58,723 nucleotides of DNA from positions 1 to 58,723 of the forward strand of contig JARLHV010000097.1 in assembly GCA_031292055.1 (NCBI GenBank), written 5' to 3'. The notes below the pieces were generated by a model, which saw only the letters and a list, made by a program, of their open reading frames with translations, did not search any database and was not told the origin of the DNA. This DNA comes from Desulfosporosinus sp. (GTDB lineage: Bacteria; Bacillota; Desulfitobacteriia; Desulfitobacteriales; Desulfitobacteriaceae). Both the position numbers and the translations under genes were made by a program. Below, piece after piece: positions 43,005 to 51,739 of this stretch (its first letter is position 1; each line of letters opens with the position of its first letter).

Positions 43005-43826
43005 ATGGATCTTCAATATTTTTCCAATCTTTGGAGTGAAGGAAAGCCTACCGAACTAAGCGGAAAGTCGTTTTGGGACAACCGAGCGGCAGAATTTAAC
43101 AAATTAGTTTGTCAAGGCAGCCCAGATGAACGCATTCGCAAAATCGTTGAATTTTTGTCTCAGAACAGTCTTCTCACCAAGAATAGTAGCGTCCTGGACA
43201 TAGGTTGCGGTCCGGGACGGTTTGCCGTTGAATTTGCTAAGCTATCCACAGACGTTACAGGTCTGGACATATCCGACAACATGTTAGGCTATGCAAGGAA
43301 AAATGCCGAAGCTGCGAACCTCACCAATACCTCATTTAAAAACTTGAACTGGGATGAAGTCAACCTTGACGAATTCGGCTGGAGAAAAAAGTTCGACTTG
43401 GTGACGGCAATCAACAGTCCCGGGATCCATGATCTTACCACATTAGAAAAAATGATCGCTGCTAGCAAAAAATACTGCTTTTTGTCCAACTTTGTTGATC
43501 GCTACGACTCCGTTCAGGAAATTCTGCGCACGGATATACTTAAGCTTGAAGAAGGGAAATTTTACACCAATTCCGTTTACAGTATCTTGAACATCCTTTG
43601 GTTAACTGGCTATTATCCCAGTATTGTCTATATTGATACGGATCGAGAGCATATCCGAACGCTGGAAGAAGCTTATGTTTATTATAGGACGCTCTTTGCA
43701 ATGAACGATGACTCTGGTAATGAGAAACAAGAGTTAATTAATGGCTACCTTGAAAAGATCTCTGTCAATGGATTTGTGACGGAGCAAGTTCGGACGAAAA
43801 ATGCTTGGATTTATTGGCAAGTCTAA
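43005..43826 (+). CDS. Class I SAM-dependent methyltransferase linked to fmdE
   Basis: The start at 43005 comes directly after the fmdE stop, behind GAGAGGATGG; the longer frame lies inside fmdE. The 273-residue protein has motif I VLDIGCGPGRF (about residue 64) and TGLDISDNM (about 84) and the N-terminal FWDNRAAEFN. Pieces of the same gene lie at 30.0 and 53.2 kb, so it belongs to a family that was copied around this region. The methyl acceptor is unknown. Confidence 0.88.
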   Translation: MDLQYFSNLWSEGKPTELSGKSFWDNRAAEFNKLVCQGSPDERIRKIVEFLSQNSLLTKNSSVLDIGCGPGRFAVEFAKLSTDVTGLDISDNMLGYARKNAEAANLTNTSFKNLNWDEVNLDEFGWRKKFDLVTAINSPGIHDLTTLEKMIAASKKYCFLSNFVDRYDSVQEILRTDILKLEEGKFYTNSVYSILNILWLTGYYPSIVYIDTDREHIRTLEEAYVYYRTLFAMNDDSGNEKQELINGYLEKISVNGFVTEQVRTKNAWIYWQV

Positions 43827-43862
43827 TCTCAAAAATTAAATCACGACTCTTAAAACAAGAAT

Positions 43863-43900
43863 GCCATGAAACTGGTTCTGTTGAGTCAATTTCATGGCTA
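43863..43900 (+). terminator. Hairpin behind the fmdE operon
   Basis: GCCATGAAA pairs with TTTCATGGC (9 bp, continued imperfectly by CTG/TCA), with CTATTCC after it. Similar to the hairpin at 30.2 kb. Confidence 0.5.
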
Positions 43901-43963
43901 TTCCGCTGCCGTGGTCAGCGCTGATCAAAGGCTCCGGCCTTTTAATGATGAGGAGATAAGCTT

Positions 43964-44590
43964 ATGAATGACCATGAATTGCAAGTTGATAAAAGCAAAT
44001 TAAAAACAGACGAATTAGTTCAGATAGCCTTAGGAATAGGTGCCGGAATAATCGATGTCGTGGTAATTTCCACAGATAACATCTCAGTTAAGGAAGATTT
44101 GGCCGATATGTGTCGCAAACCCCGCTGTGCCTTTTACGGGTTATCAGCTAACTGCCCACCTTATGTTTCTGGCCCATCTGGGTTCCGGGATATGTTAAAA
44201 ATCAGTGCCTATGTGCTGGCCATTAAAATTGATGTTCCATCGGGATGGTTAATTACGGATGAACGTCTTGTCATGATGAGATTATTGCATGAAATCGTTG
44301 CTGATATTGAAAGATCAGCTATTAAGCTGGGTTATTCTCGTTCAAAAGCTTTTGCCGCTGGTTCCTGCAAAGAGATTTTTTGCAACAGACATCTAAGCTG
44401 CCGAATGTTGACTAACAATGGAGAGTGTCGAAATCCACAATATGCCCGCCCTGCAATTGAAGCGTATGGAATTGACGTGCATGAACTAAATAAGACTGCA
44501 GGCTGGTTTAAAAGCCAAGATCTAATTGAAACTGCTCTTGACAAGGCATCGACGTCAGCAATCTATGGCTTGGTTCTAATTGGTTATTAA
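43964..44590 (+). CDS. DUF2284 putative metal-binding protein
   Basis: A 208-residue protein with clustered cysteines: MCRKPRCAFYGLSANCPPYV (about residues 47-66), then CKEIFCNRHLSC and CRNPQYARPAIEAYGIDV. This is the pattern of DUF2284, a family of predicted metal-binding proteins frequent in anaerobes. AGGAGATAAGCTT precedes the start. It lies 137 nt behind the fmdE operon with a hairpin between, so it is probably transcribed at least partly on its own. Confidence 0.8.
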   Translation: MNDHELQVDKSKLKTDELVQIALGIGAGIIDVVVISTDNISVKEDLADMCRKPRCAFYGLSANCPPYVSGPSGFRDMLKISAYVLAIKIDVPSGWLITDERLVMMRLLHEIVADIERSAIKLGYSRSKAFAAGSCKEIFCNRHLSCRMLTNNGECRNPQYARPAIEAYGIDVHELNKTAGWFKSQDLIETALDKASTSAIYGLVLIGY

Positions 44591-44775
44591 CTCTGAAGAA
44601 CGGTTAAACACTTCAACGACATTGTTCCATTGGTGTATCAAGGTAAACTCGAACTGCTGTCAAACCTAAGCTATTCAGGCAAACTTCTCTGATACTTAAA
44701 ATCATAAATTGTTGCCTTAACTGGGCATTTCCATCCTCGGTCTGACATAGTCATAGCAAGGATGGGGGTGGTCAA

Positions 44776-45567
44776 GTGCAGTCCACTATCTACCAATTGT
44801 TTGTTTCAACGTTTATAATTCATATAATTGATACTTTTGCTTACTCTGTACGGCTTAACTCTGTTAAAAGCGGGCAATTTGCCTTATCAAATACGCTTTT
44901 TAACTTATTCTATTTAATCTCTCTTACCGCACATACACTGCAAGCTCCTTTGATTGGATGTTTGATCGATAGTTCCCTTAATCAAGGGATCGACCCTCTT
45001 CCTTCGCTACACACGATCATTTGGGTAGCGACGGCTGGAACTTTTTTGGGCATAGTTTTAACTCCGACTTTTTTAAACTTTTTTTTCAGAGCTGTAAAAA
45101 ATCTTGAACGGTCGGGCTCTGTAGCATCTGTTTTCATGGACGCTTTGAAATTTCACAGTCTCTGTGGCTTTATTGAAAATGTCAGTTTCCCTTCAAAAAA
45201 GATGGTCAACAATCTGCCGTTCCAGAGAATACCTAAAGAATTAATAGCCCTCAATTCTCTTGTCACCGGAATCTACACAATAGGGGTGATGTCAGCTTAT
45301 TATGCTGCTCTGCTTGTTAATGTCCAACATCGCCTAGCGGTTTCAGCTTCAGCAGGGATAATTAACAGTGCCGCAAATATTATATTTATGCTCTTTGTTG
45401 ACCCCAAATCTTCTATCATTACTGATCAAGCGTTAAAGGGAAATCGTCCCTATGAAGATGTCAAAGCTCTTGTCGTTATGTTGATGAGCGCAAAATTAAT
45501 AGGAACCGTAATGGGACAATTGCTCCTTATCCCAACGGCCCAGCTCATTGCCAATATTTATAAATAA
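44776..45567 (+). CDS. amj: Lipid II flippase, Amj family (DUF2837)
   Basis: A 263-residue membrane protein starting with a FIIHIIDTFAYSVRLNSVKS motif (about residues 13-32), characteristic of the Amj/YdaH family; Amj substitutes for MurJ in moving lipid II across the membrane in Bacillus. About seven helices. The length matches. GTCAAGTG upstream gives only a weak ribosome site. The 185 nt before it contain nothing clear. Confidence 0.85.
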   Translation: MQSTIYQLFVSTFIIHIIDTFAYSVRLNSVKSGQFALSNTLFNLFYLISLTAHTLQAPLIGCLIDSSLNQGIDPLPSLHTIIWVATAGTFLGIVLTPTFLNFFFRAVKNLERSGSVASVFMDALKFHSLCGFIENVSFPSKKMVNNLPFQRIPKELIALNSLVTGIYTIGVMSAYYAALLVNVQHRLAVSASAGIINSAANIIFMLFVDPKSSIITDQALKGNRPYEDVKALVVMLMSAKLIGTVMGQLLLIPTAQLIANIYK

Positions 45568-45855
45568 CACTTAATTTTTTCTTTTGTTATTAACCAACTT
45601 AACATAAGTTTTCGCACCTCAATCGTAAGTCGACGGAAATATTGCCCGCAAATTATTCTGAGCCCCGCTTCAGCTTTCGACAGCTTGGATACCCTCTCTA
45701 TAGGATTTTTTAGTTGCATTTTAGTATTTTTCTTCCAAAATTCTGTTCATCCAAAAACTTCTGACTAAAGTTTTTTTTGGCAAACAAACAGGATTTACTT
45801 CACCAAGGGAGAATTAATATTCATGGGACTATAAAATACTTAAGGAGATAAATCC

Positions 45856-47052
45856 ATGATTAAACTGCGCTCTACTTTCTTGTCTGTGCTTATAACTCTT
45901 TTAATAAGTTTATCCGCTGAGTCCGTTTACGCTGCCAATCTCCAAAATAATCTTCAAAATTACCAAAATCAATTAAGCACTCTTAAACAGCAGGCAGTTT
46001 CACAAAACCAAAAGAAAAGTGCGTCAATTCAACAAGCTGAATCTATCCAGACATCGGTCAATCTTTTGCAAACTACCCTACAACAGGACAACCTATTAAT
46101 CCAACAACACCAAAAAACCATTCTAGATATTAAAGCTCAAGAGGAAGTATTAATAGACAAACGACAAGAGGAAATACAAACTTTGGGTAACTATTTAAAA
46201 ACTGAATATGAACAAGGGGACTCAACTTATTTGAATCAATTAAGCTGGTTATTAAGTTCAAAAACCATGGATGATCTTTTAACCAGGATTACCTACACTG
46301 GCTCAATTATTGATTCTTATAAAACCTTAGGGGATCAAATTAACCACAATGCCATGGAACTTCAAGCTACTCAGCAATCGGAGCAAACGACAACTGCACT
46401 ATTAACTAAAACGGTTCAATCTAAACAACAGTCGGTGGACAACCTTAATATAGCTCTGGAGAAACAAAAAAATTTAATAACTACCCTGACTACAGCAGAG
46501 CAAAAAACTGTAGGTGCACAGAGCCAAGTCCAGAAAAATATTGATGAAACCCAACGTCTCATTGCGGCCCAAGAGCGGGAAGCGGCCTTAGCGGCCCAGG
46601 AAAAGGCGAAACAAGAACAAGCCGCACAGGAGAAAGCTGACCAGGCCATTGGGAAACTTACAGCACCGGTTAAATCCAACGGAACCATTGGGCAACTTTT
46701 AGCATTTGCCGAAGGCTTTTTAGGATCGCCCTACGTCTGGGGAGGCACAACCCCCAGCCCAGGCTTTGATTGTTCCGGATTAGTGCAGTATGTCTATGCT
46801 CACTTTGGGGTCAACCTTAACCGGGTTACGTGGGACCAATACCAAGAGGGACAGAGCGTTGCTGAAGCTGATCTTAAACCTGGAGACTTAGTCTTTTTCT
46901 CTACCTATGCGCCAGGTGCCTCTCACGTTGGTATATATGTTGGTAATCGTATCATGATCGACGATTCGGATTATGGTGTAGCCTACGATAGTATCGACCA
47001 CCCTTATTGGTCTGCTCGATATTTGGGAGCAAGAAGGGTGATCGCTCAGTAA
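45856..47052 (+). CDS. Secreted NlpC/P60 peptidoglycan endopeptidase with coiled coil
   Basis: A 398-residue exported enzyme: signal peptide (residues 1-26), long Gln-rich coiled coil (27-265) and NlpC/P60 domain from about 280, with catalytic Cys306 (GFDCSGLV) and His357 (ASHVGIYVG). It cleaves peptide crosslinks of the wall, like CwlO-type enzymes of growth or spore formation. AGGAGATAA precedes the ATG. The 288 nt upstream hold no obvious promoter. Confidence 0.9.
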   Translation: MIKLRSTFLSVLITLLISLSAESVYAANLQNNLQNYQNQLSTLKQQAVSQNQKKSASIQQAESIQTSVNLLQTTLQQDNLLIQQHQKTILDIKAQEEVLIDKRQEEIQTLGNYLKTEYEQGDSTYLNQLSWLLSSKTMDDLLTRITYTGSIIDSYKTLGDQINHNAMELQATQQSEQTTTALLTKTVQSKQQSVDNLNIALEKQKNLITTLTTAEQKTVGAQSQVQKNIDETQRLIAAQEREAALAAQEKAKQEQAAQEKADQAIGKLTAPVKSNGTIGQLLAFAEGFLGSPYVWGGTTPSPGFDCSGLVQYVYAHFGVNLNRVTWDQYQEGQSVAEADLKPGDLVFFSTYAPGASHVGIYVGNRIMIDDSDYGVAYDSIDHPYWSARYLGARRVIAQ

Positions 47053-47309
47053 ATGCTCTGTCCTTATCCTCTGACCGACTATATTATTGAACTCTTGCTG
47101 ACTTGTTAACATAATGTGATCGTTGTCTTAAGAAACTGTGAACACTCCTTAGAAATAAAGGATTCTATGTTTCGTTAGAGAATATTTCAAGATATCTTTT
47201 TATTCTTTAGTTGAGGGGGTGCATTTACCTTTTATTATTTCGTATAAAAATTAAAGAAAGCACATGTATTGATATATCGTTACTCTTTATAGATAGAAAG
47301 GAGCTTTGA

Positions 47310-48248
47310 GTGATGCGAATTAAGTTGATCAGGATTGTATCGCTAGCAGTATTCGTTGGATTGGGGACCTGCTCACTCGTCAATGGAGTTCCAGTTCTAC
47401 CTGCCACCCATAACCAGATTTCATCTGCTTATGTTTTAACTAGGAATTTTCCGCATCGGCGCTTACCATTTCCTCAAATTCAACCGTCCCAAGGCACTGC
47501 CACCGATGCAAGCCTTCCCGCCAATACGCAAGAGTCAGAAAATTGGGCAGGATACATTGATACCCCTGCGACTAGTAGCAGTTATACAAGTGTTGCGGGC
47601 AGTTGGACAATTCCTAATATTTCTGCAAACCAACAAAATGCAGCCGCTGCACAATGGATTGGATTGGGCGGAGTATCCTCAACTGACCTCTTGCAAATGG
47701 GAACGATTGAGCAAATTGACGACGGTCAACCAGTTGTTGAAATATTTTGGGAACAGTTACCTTCTCCTGCTCAATACGTAATGACTGTTCCGATTGGTTC
47801 AACTATTAACGCAAGCATAGCCCCCTCAGTGGACTCAAGTTCAACGTGGAATTTAACCTTTACCGTGAATGGTCAGTCACAAACTTCAACAATTTCCCCT
47901 GTAACGCTTGATTCCTCTTATATACAGGGGATGGGGACATCTGCAGAATGGATCAGCGAAGATCCTTCCACTCAGAATAACCAGCTTTATCCTCTGGCAA
48001 CTATGGGTACGACAACCTATCAGTCTGCAACGATAAATGGTCAGCCCTTAAACTCCTCAGCGAATCTAGTTCAACCGGTTGCCATGGTATCCAGCAATGG
48101 AAATATTTTGATTACTCCTTCCGCACTTGGAACAGATGGTGAGTCATTCTCAACAAATGTTGCAAGCGCTAACACCAGTACTAGCTCTACCCAAGTAACT
48201 CAGGGATCTCATTCTTGGAGACTAGTTAGAGGGATGACACGAAGATAA
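47310..48248 (+). CDS. Secreted G1-family (eqolisin-like) peptidase
   Basis: A 312-residue exported protein; ENWAGY (about 76-81), then QWIGLGG with Gln114 and AEWISEDP with Glu212, the Gln/Glu catalytic pair of family G1 acid peptidases. A signal or anchor segment occupies residues 1-27. The Ser/Thr-rich end may be a linker. Family members are mostly fungal, but bacterial ones occur in Firmicutes. AAAGGAG lies upstream. It is in the cell-surface block with the NlpC/P60 gene. Confidence 0.8.
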   Translation: MMRIKLIRIVSLAVFVGLGTCSLVNGVPVLPATHNQISSAYVLTRNFPHRRLPFPQIQPSQGTATDASLPANTQESENWAGYIDTPATSSSYTSVAGSWTIPNISANQQNAAAAQWIGLGGVSSTDLLQMGTIEQIDDGQPVVEIFWEQLPSPAQYVMTVPIGSTINASIAPSVDSSSTWNLTFTVNGQSQTSTISPVTLDSSYIQGMGTSAEWISEDPSTQNNQLYPLATMGTTTYQSATINGQPLNSSANLVQPVAMVSSNGNILITPSALGTDGESFSTNVASANTSTSSTQVTQGSHSWRLVRGMTRR

Positions 48249-48367
48249 CTTTGGTTGGAATTTGCTCTGATGAATTGATAGACTCTCCTTAAACCCGGGA
48301 TACTTGCTTGTGTTTTATATTGATATGCCCCAAATGGTATATAACTACATTGAAAGGAGCAAACCAG

Positions 48368-48613
48368 ATGAGTAGTATTAATCCTGTTTCTTCACAATAT
48401 ACAAACGTTTCACAAAGCCAACCGACAACTCAAACGAATACTGTTAAAAAACATCATCATCATAGCCAACAAGCGCCTGATACCCAGAGTTCTTCCAGTT
48501 CTTCCTCGCCTCAAGATATCCTTGATCTTGGAACTCAAAATAATAGCCAGCCAATTACTTATTCCAAACCTGCAAATCAAGTCCAAGCCACTCAGCTCCC
48601 AATTTCTGAGTAA
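48368..48613 (+). CDS. Small Ser/Gln-rich hypothetical protein
   Basis: The start at 48368 follows AAAGGAG by 7 nt; an earlier open frame has no ribosome site. The 81-residue product is low-complexity: Gln/Thr-rich start, a KKHHHHSQQ His run (possible metal binding) and SSSSSSS. No signal peptide or family recognised. Confidence 0.6.
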   Translation: MSSINPVSSQYTNVSQSQPTTQTNTVKKHHHHSQQAPDTQSSSSSSSPQDILDLGTQNNSQPITYSKPANQVQATQLPISE

Positions 48614-48683
48614 ATCCTAAAGAGCCAAGTAAGGTAATCTCCAATTGGCTCCTCATCAGGCAATCGCCCTAACTAAGTAAGTA

Positions 48684-48725
48684 AGCGAAGCCCTCCTACT
48701 GACAAAACGGTAGGAGGGCTTCGCT
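48684..48725. terminator. Perfect 16-bp hairpin
   Basis: AGCGAAGCCCTCCTAC and its exact complement (48710-48725) with a 10-nt loop. There is no T-run on either strand; it may terminate or insulate both directions. Confidence 0.6.
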
Positions 48726-48852
48726 AATTAAGCGCTGTGGCACCATCCGCGGAAAAATTACCGTTGCAGATACCCAGCTGATCCTGCGCTTCTGCAACAA
48801 CTGATAAGTTTTCTTTGTTGCTAGATCTCCTAATGGAATATATAACACATAT

Positions 48853-48888
48853 TGCCAATAATATAAATCATCAGTAATACTATTGGCA
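48853..48888 (+). promoter_or_regulatory. Inverted repeat upstream of the permease pair
   Basis: TGCCAATA (48853-48860) and TATTGGCA (48881-48888) are perfect 8-bp inverted repeats, 38 nt before the proposed permease start. Candidate operator; an RNA hairpin is also possible. Confidence 0.45.
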
Positions 48889-48902
48889 GGTGATCTATAT
48901 TT

Positions 48903-48929
48903 ATGTTTCGCAACCAATCTCGAATATGA
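48903..48929 (+). CDS. Possible eight-codon upstream ORF overlapping the permease start
   Basis: ATG at 48903 behind AGGTGATC encodes MFRNQSRI and stops at TGA 48927-48929, which overlaps the permease ATG (48926-48928) as ATGA. The permease ATG itself has no good ribosome site, so translation may be coupled. Confidence 0.4.
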   Translation: MFRNQSRI

Positions 48930-49891
48930 AGTTTTACCCAGTGCTAATAGGCAGTACATTATTCATTATCCTTGGGACTAAAGCGGTCCAGAATAAAGAT
49001 GTTTTGGAGCAGACTGTCAATGTAGCAACCTTAGCGTTAAGTGTCATCTTACAAGCTCTACCCTTTATACTTCTCGGGGTATTTGCCTCCTCCCTAATTC
49101 GTTATCTGGTACGAGACGACTGGATCGCCAAACTAACTCCCCAAAATGCTGTGGCAGGAGTAATCGTCGGCTCACTCTTGGGATTATTCATTCCAGTATG
49201 CGACTGCGGAGTATTACCGGTTGCTCGCGGTTTATTTCGCAAAGGAGTTTCAATGCACACCGCTTTGGCTTATTTACTTACTGCCCCAGTTATTAACCCG
49301 GTCGTTATTTTAGCCACAGCCATGGCCTTTCAATGGAATTGGCACCTTGTGGGCTTACGGGTTGTTAGTACGTTTCTAGTTGGAGCAACTACGGCTTTAT
49401 TAGCCGGCTCCTTGTTCAGTCCTAAAGCTTTTTCTGATAGGGAATGGCATCGGCACGAACATGGTAATCCCCAAATTTCCCTACACCAACTACTACTCCA
49501 TGCTAGCGACGAATTCTTTGATGTAGGACGTTACTTAATTATCAGTGCTTTCTTGGCCGCTGCTATTCAAATCTGGGTTCCCAAGGGAATTTTGGTTCAG
49601 GCAACCAGTAATCCTTTTTTAGCTGCTGGAGCAATGATGTTATTAGCTATGGCAATGTCATTATGTTCAGATGCTGATGCATTTGTGGCTCGAATTCTAG
49701 CAAACCAGTTTCCCTTAGGATCTGTCATGGCTTTTCTGGTTATAGGTCAGATCATTGATTTACGTAATATAATTTTATTTGCCAAGAATTTTCGACTATC
49801 TCTCTTTATATTCCTTGCGATTACTTCATTAGCCTTGACCTATCTGTTAAGTTTAAGTATCGATTTGGGTCTAGGGAAATACTTGTTTTAA
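48926..49891 (+). CDS. UPF0718/YcgR-type permease
   Basis: A 321-residue permease with about eight helices. VGSLLGLFIPVCDCGVLPVA (about residues 85-104) carries the conserved cysteine motif of the UPF0718/DUF318 family, and AMSLCSDADAFVARILA is the second signature. These permeases act with a TIGR03943-type partner (YcgQ), encoded 49 nt downstream; in Bacillus the pair belongs to zinc homeostasis, while other family members work in arsenic or copper handling. Confidence 0.85.
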   Translation: MKFYPVLIGSTLFIILGTKAVQNKDVLEQTVNVATLALSVILQALPFILLGVFASSLIRYLVRDDWIAKLTPQNAVAGVIVGSLLGLFIPVCDCGVLPVARGLFRKGVSMHTALAYLLTAPVINPVVILATAMAFQWNWHLVGLRVVSTFLVGATTALLAGSLFSPKAFSDREWHRHEHGNPQISLHQLLLHASDEFFDVGRYLIISAFLAAAIQIWVPKGILVQATSNPFLAAGAMMLLAMAMSLCSDADAFVARILANQFPLGSVMAFLVIGQIIDLRNIILFAKNFRLSLFIFLAITSLALTYLLSLSIDLGLGKYLF

Positions 49892-49939
49892 TCCAATCAG
49901 TCGTTTGCCTATAATAAGGTATTTGCAGAGGAGGCCACC

Positions 49940-50926
49940 ATGAAAATTCAACGGGGTTTCCCTTTAGTTCAGAGCTTAATTTTAAGCTGCTTTTCTTTAA
50001 TGCTCATTCATTTAATTATGACAGGAACAATTGTCCTGTACATTAGCCCCAAGCTAATTTGGTTATCTAAATTCTCCGCAATCCTTCTGGTCATCATGGC
50101 TCTTGCTAAGCTAGTAGCACTCCCTCACAATCACAGTATGGCTCACAATTGTTGTAACCACGACCATGCTTGTGGTTCAGCTCATCATAATCATTCTCAT
50201 CCAACGAAAGGTCTCTTACAAATGGCGATTTTTATTATTCCCCTCATTTTAGGTTTTGTTATGCAGCCCCGTGTGCTTGCTTCGACAGCTCTTTCGAATA
50301 GTATTAATACGGCTGGACCAGTTCCTTATTATGCTATGCACATTCCAAAATCAGATAAGTTTAGTAATACTGTGCAGTGGCCAAGTGGATTATTTGTTAA
50401 AAAAAATGCCCCTAGTTCAGCAGTAGCCCAGGGGACAAATAACGCCTCAATCAATCTACTAAACAAGTCTAACCCCCAGAACAAGCTAAACTTGGTCAAA
50501 CCCTTAACTCCTGAATCGGTTAGTTCTACTGTGAAGGAAACAGATCTGATGCAATTATACCTTAACATCGATGACCATCCTGAACAGATATATAACCACC
50601 ACTGGCAGTTAACGGGTTTTGTTTATAAAGACCCGACCTTAGCAAAAAATCAATTTGTTATCTCTCGTTTTGTGATGACATGTTGTATTGTCGATGCCAC
50701 CCCTATCGGAATTATTGTTGAAAGCTCTGATGCTCCTAATCTCAAAGCTGATACTTGGATTGAAGTTGATGGATTATTGCAAAAGCGCACTCTTGATGGA
50801 GTCGTTGACATTAAATCGGTACAGAATTTCCATGAAACTGAGGATGGCATCCCTTATTTGCTTGCTACCCGTTGCAAAGTAGTAGCAACTCCCAAAGATC
50901 CTTATTTAGCTCCTCCGCTCCAATAA
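49940..50926 (+). CDS. TIGR03943/YcgQ-type permease partner
   Basis: A 328-residue protein: two N-terminal helices, a His/Cys-rich loop (CCNHDHACGSAHHNHSH, near 73-89) that should bind Zn or another metal, a third helix, and an extracytoplasmic domain of the DUF1980 type (FVISRFVMTCCIVDATP near 238). AGAGGAGG precedes the ATG. The His-rich loop strengthens a metal-transport role for the pair. Confidence 0.83.
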   Translation: MKIQRGFPLVQSLILSCFSLMLIHLIMTGTIVLYISPKLIWLSKFSAILLVIMALAKLVALPHNHSMAHNCCNHDHACGSAHHNHSHPTKGLLQMAIFIIPLILGFVMQPRVLASTALSNSINTAGPVPYYAMHIPKSDKFSNTVQWPSGLFVKKNAPSSAVAQGTNNASINLLNKSNPQNKLNLVKPLTPESVSSTVKETDLMQLYLNIDDHPEQIYNHHWQLTGFVYKDPTLAKNQFVISRFVMTCCIVDATPIGIIVESSDAPNLKADTWIEVDGLLQKRTLDGVVDIKSVQNFHETEDGIPYLLATRCKVVATPKDPYLAPPLQ

Positions 50927-50946
50927 CCCTGCGTCAAAAATATTTA

Positions 50947-51678
50947 TTACCTCTTGTCAGGAATATTATTATCTACCCAATCCAATAACTCATTAACCGT
51001 ATCTACTGCCAAACCAGTGCTAGGTTTGGCTTTTTTGACAAGTACAATTTCTAAACCAAGTTCTAAAGCAGCGGATAGTTTTGTATCCGTTCCACCAGCA
51101 AGACCACTGTCCCTAGTCAAAAGAATATCTGCTCCATAGAACTTAAATAATACTCTATTTATCTCTTTGGAAAAAGGCCCCTGCATAGCTACAATATCTC
51201 GAGGATGAATGCCCATGTCCTGACATTTCTGCACAAGATATCCTTGTGAAAGAACCCGTACCACCAGACGAACCGAACAGGCAAAAGAACAAAGCAATAC
51301 ACTTTCCAATTGATGGCTACCTGTCGTAACAAAAATCGTTACCCGTCTACCTTTCTCGTGATACAAATTTTCGACGCGTTGTTTTAGTTCGAGCAAAGCT
51401 TCTTCCCAATTATAGACTGGAAATATCAAGGGGCTGGCAGGAATCTTAGTTTCAGGTCTTTCCAGCCTCAGATAGGAAATGCCCCTTTGTTCACACCAAA
51501 GGCTTAATGAAGCAAACTTACCATTGCTTGAAGGGTGGCTGGCATCAAGAATGACTAAAGGCTTCTGTAGATAAGTCTTCTCTGTCCAGATTTGTGCGCG
51601 TTCAAACTCAAGTCCCCTGTTTCTAAGGCCTGCTGCGATCTCACGCGCCGCGGCCGTTTCCCCCAATAATATGATCAT
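50947..51678 (-). CDS. cobK: Precorrin-6A reductase (CobK/CbiJ)
   Basis: The start at 51678 is inferred from the family opening MIILLGETAAAREIAAGL; GGAGG is about 12 nt upstream. The 243-residue NADPH-dependent enzyme has the C-terminal motif LLTRDSGLAGGTDTKLSAA of CobK. It reduces a ring double bond in corrin synthesis. It follows cbiO in the same direction behind a cobalamin riboswitch. No other corrin-ring genes are adjacent here. Confidence 0.88.
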   Translation of the reverse strand: MIILLGETAAAREIAAGLRNRGLEFERAQIWTEKTYLQKPLVILDASHPSSNGKFASLSLWCEQRGISYLRLERPETKIPASPLIFPVYNWEEALLELKQRVENLYHEKGRRVTIFVTTGSHQLESVLLCSFACSVRLVVRVLSQGYLVQKCQDMGIHPRDIVAMQGPFSKEINRVLFKFYGADILLTRDSGLAGGTDTKLSAALELGLEIVLVKKAKPSTGLAVDTVNELLDWVDNNIPDKR

Positions 51679-51739
51679 TTTGTCAGTCACCCTCCATAGC
51701 TGTTTAGAAGAATTATCGTGTTTCTGCCCAGTTAGCAAA

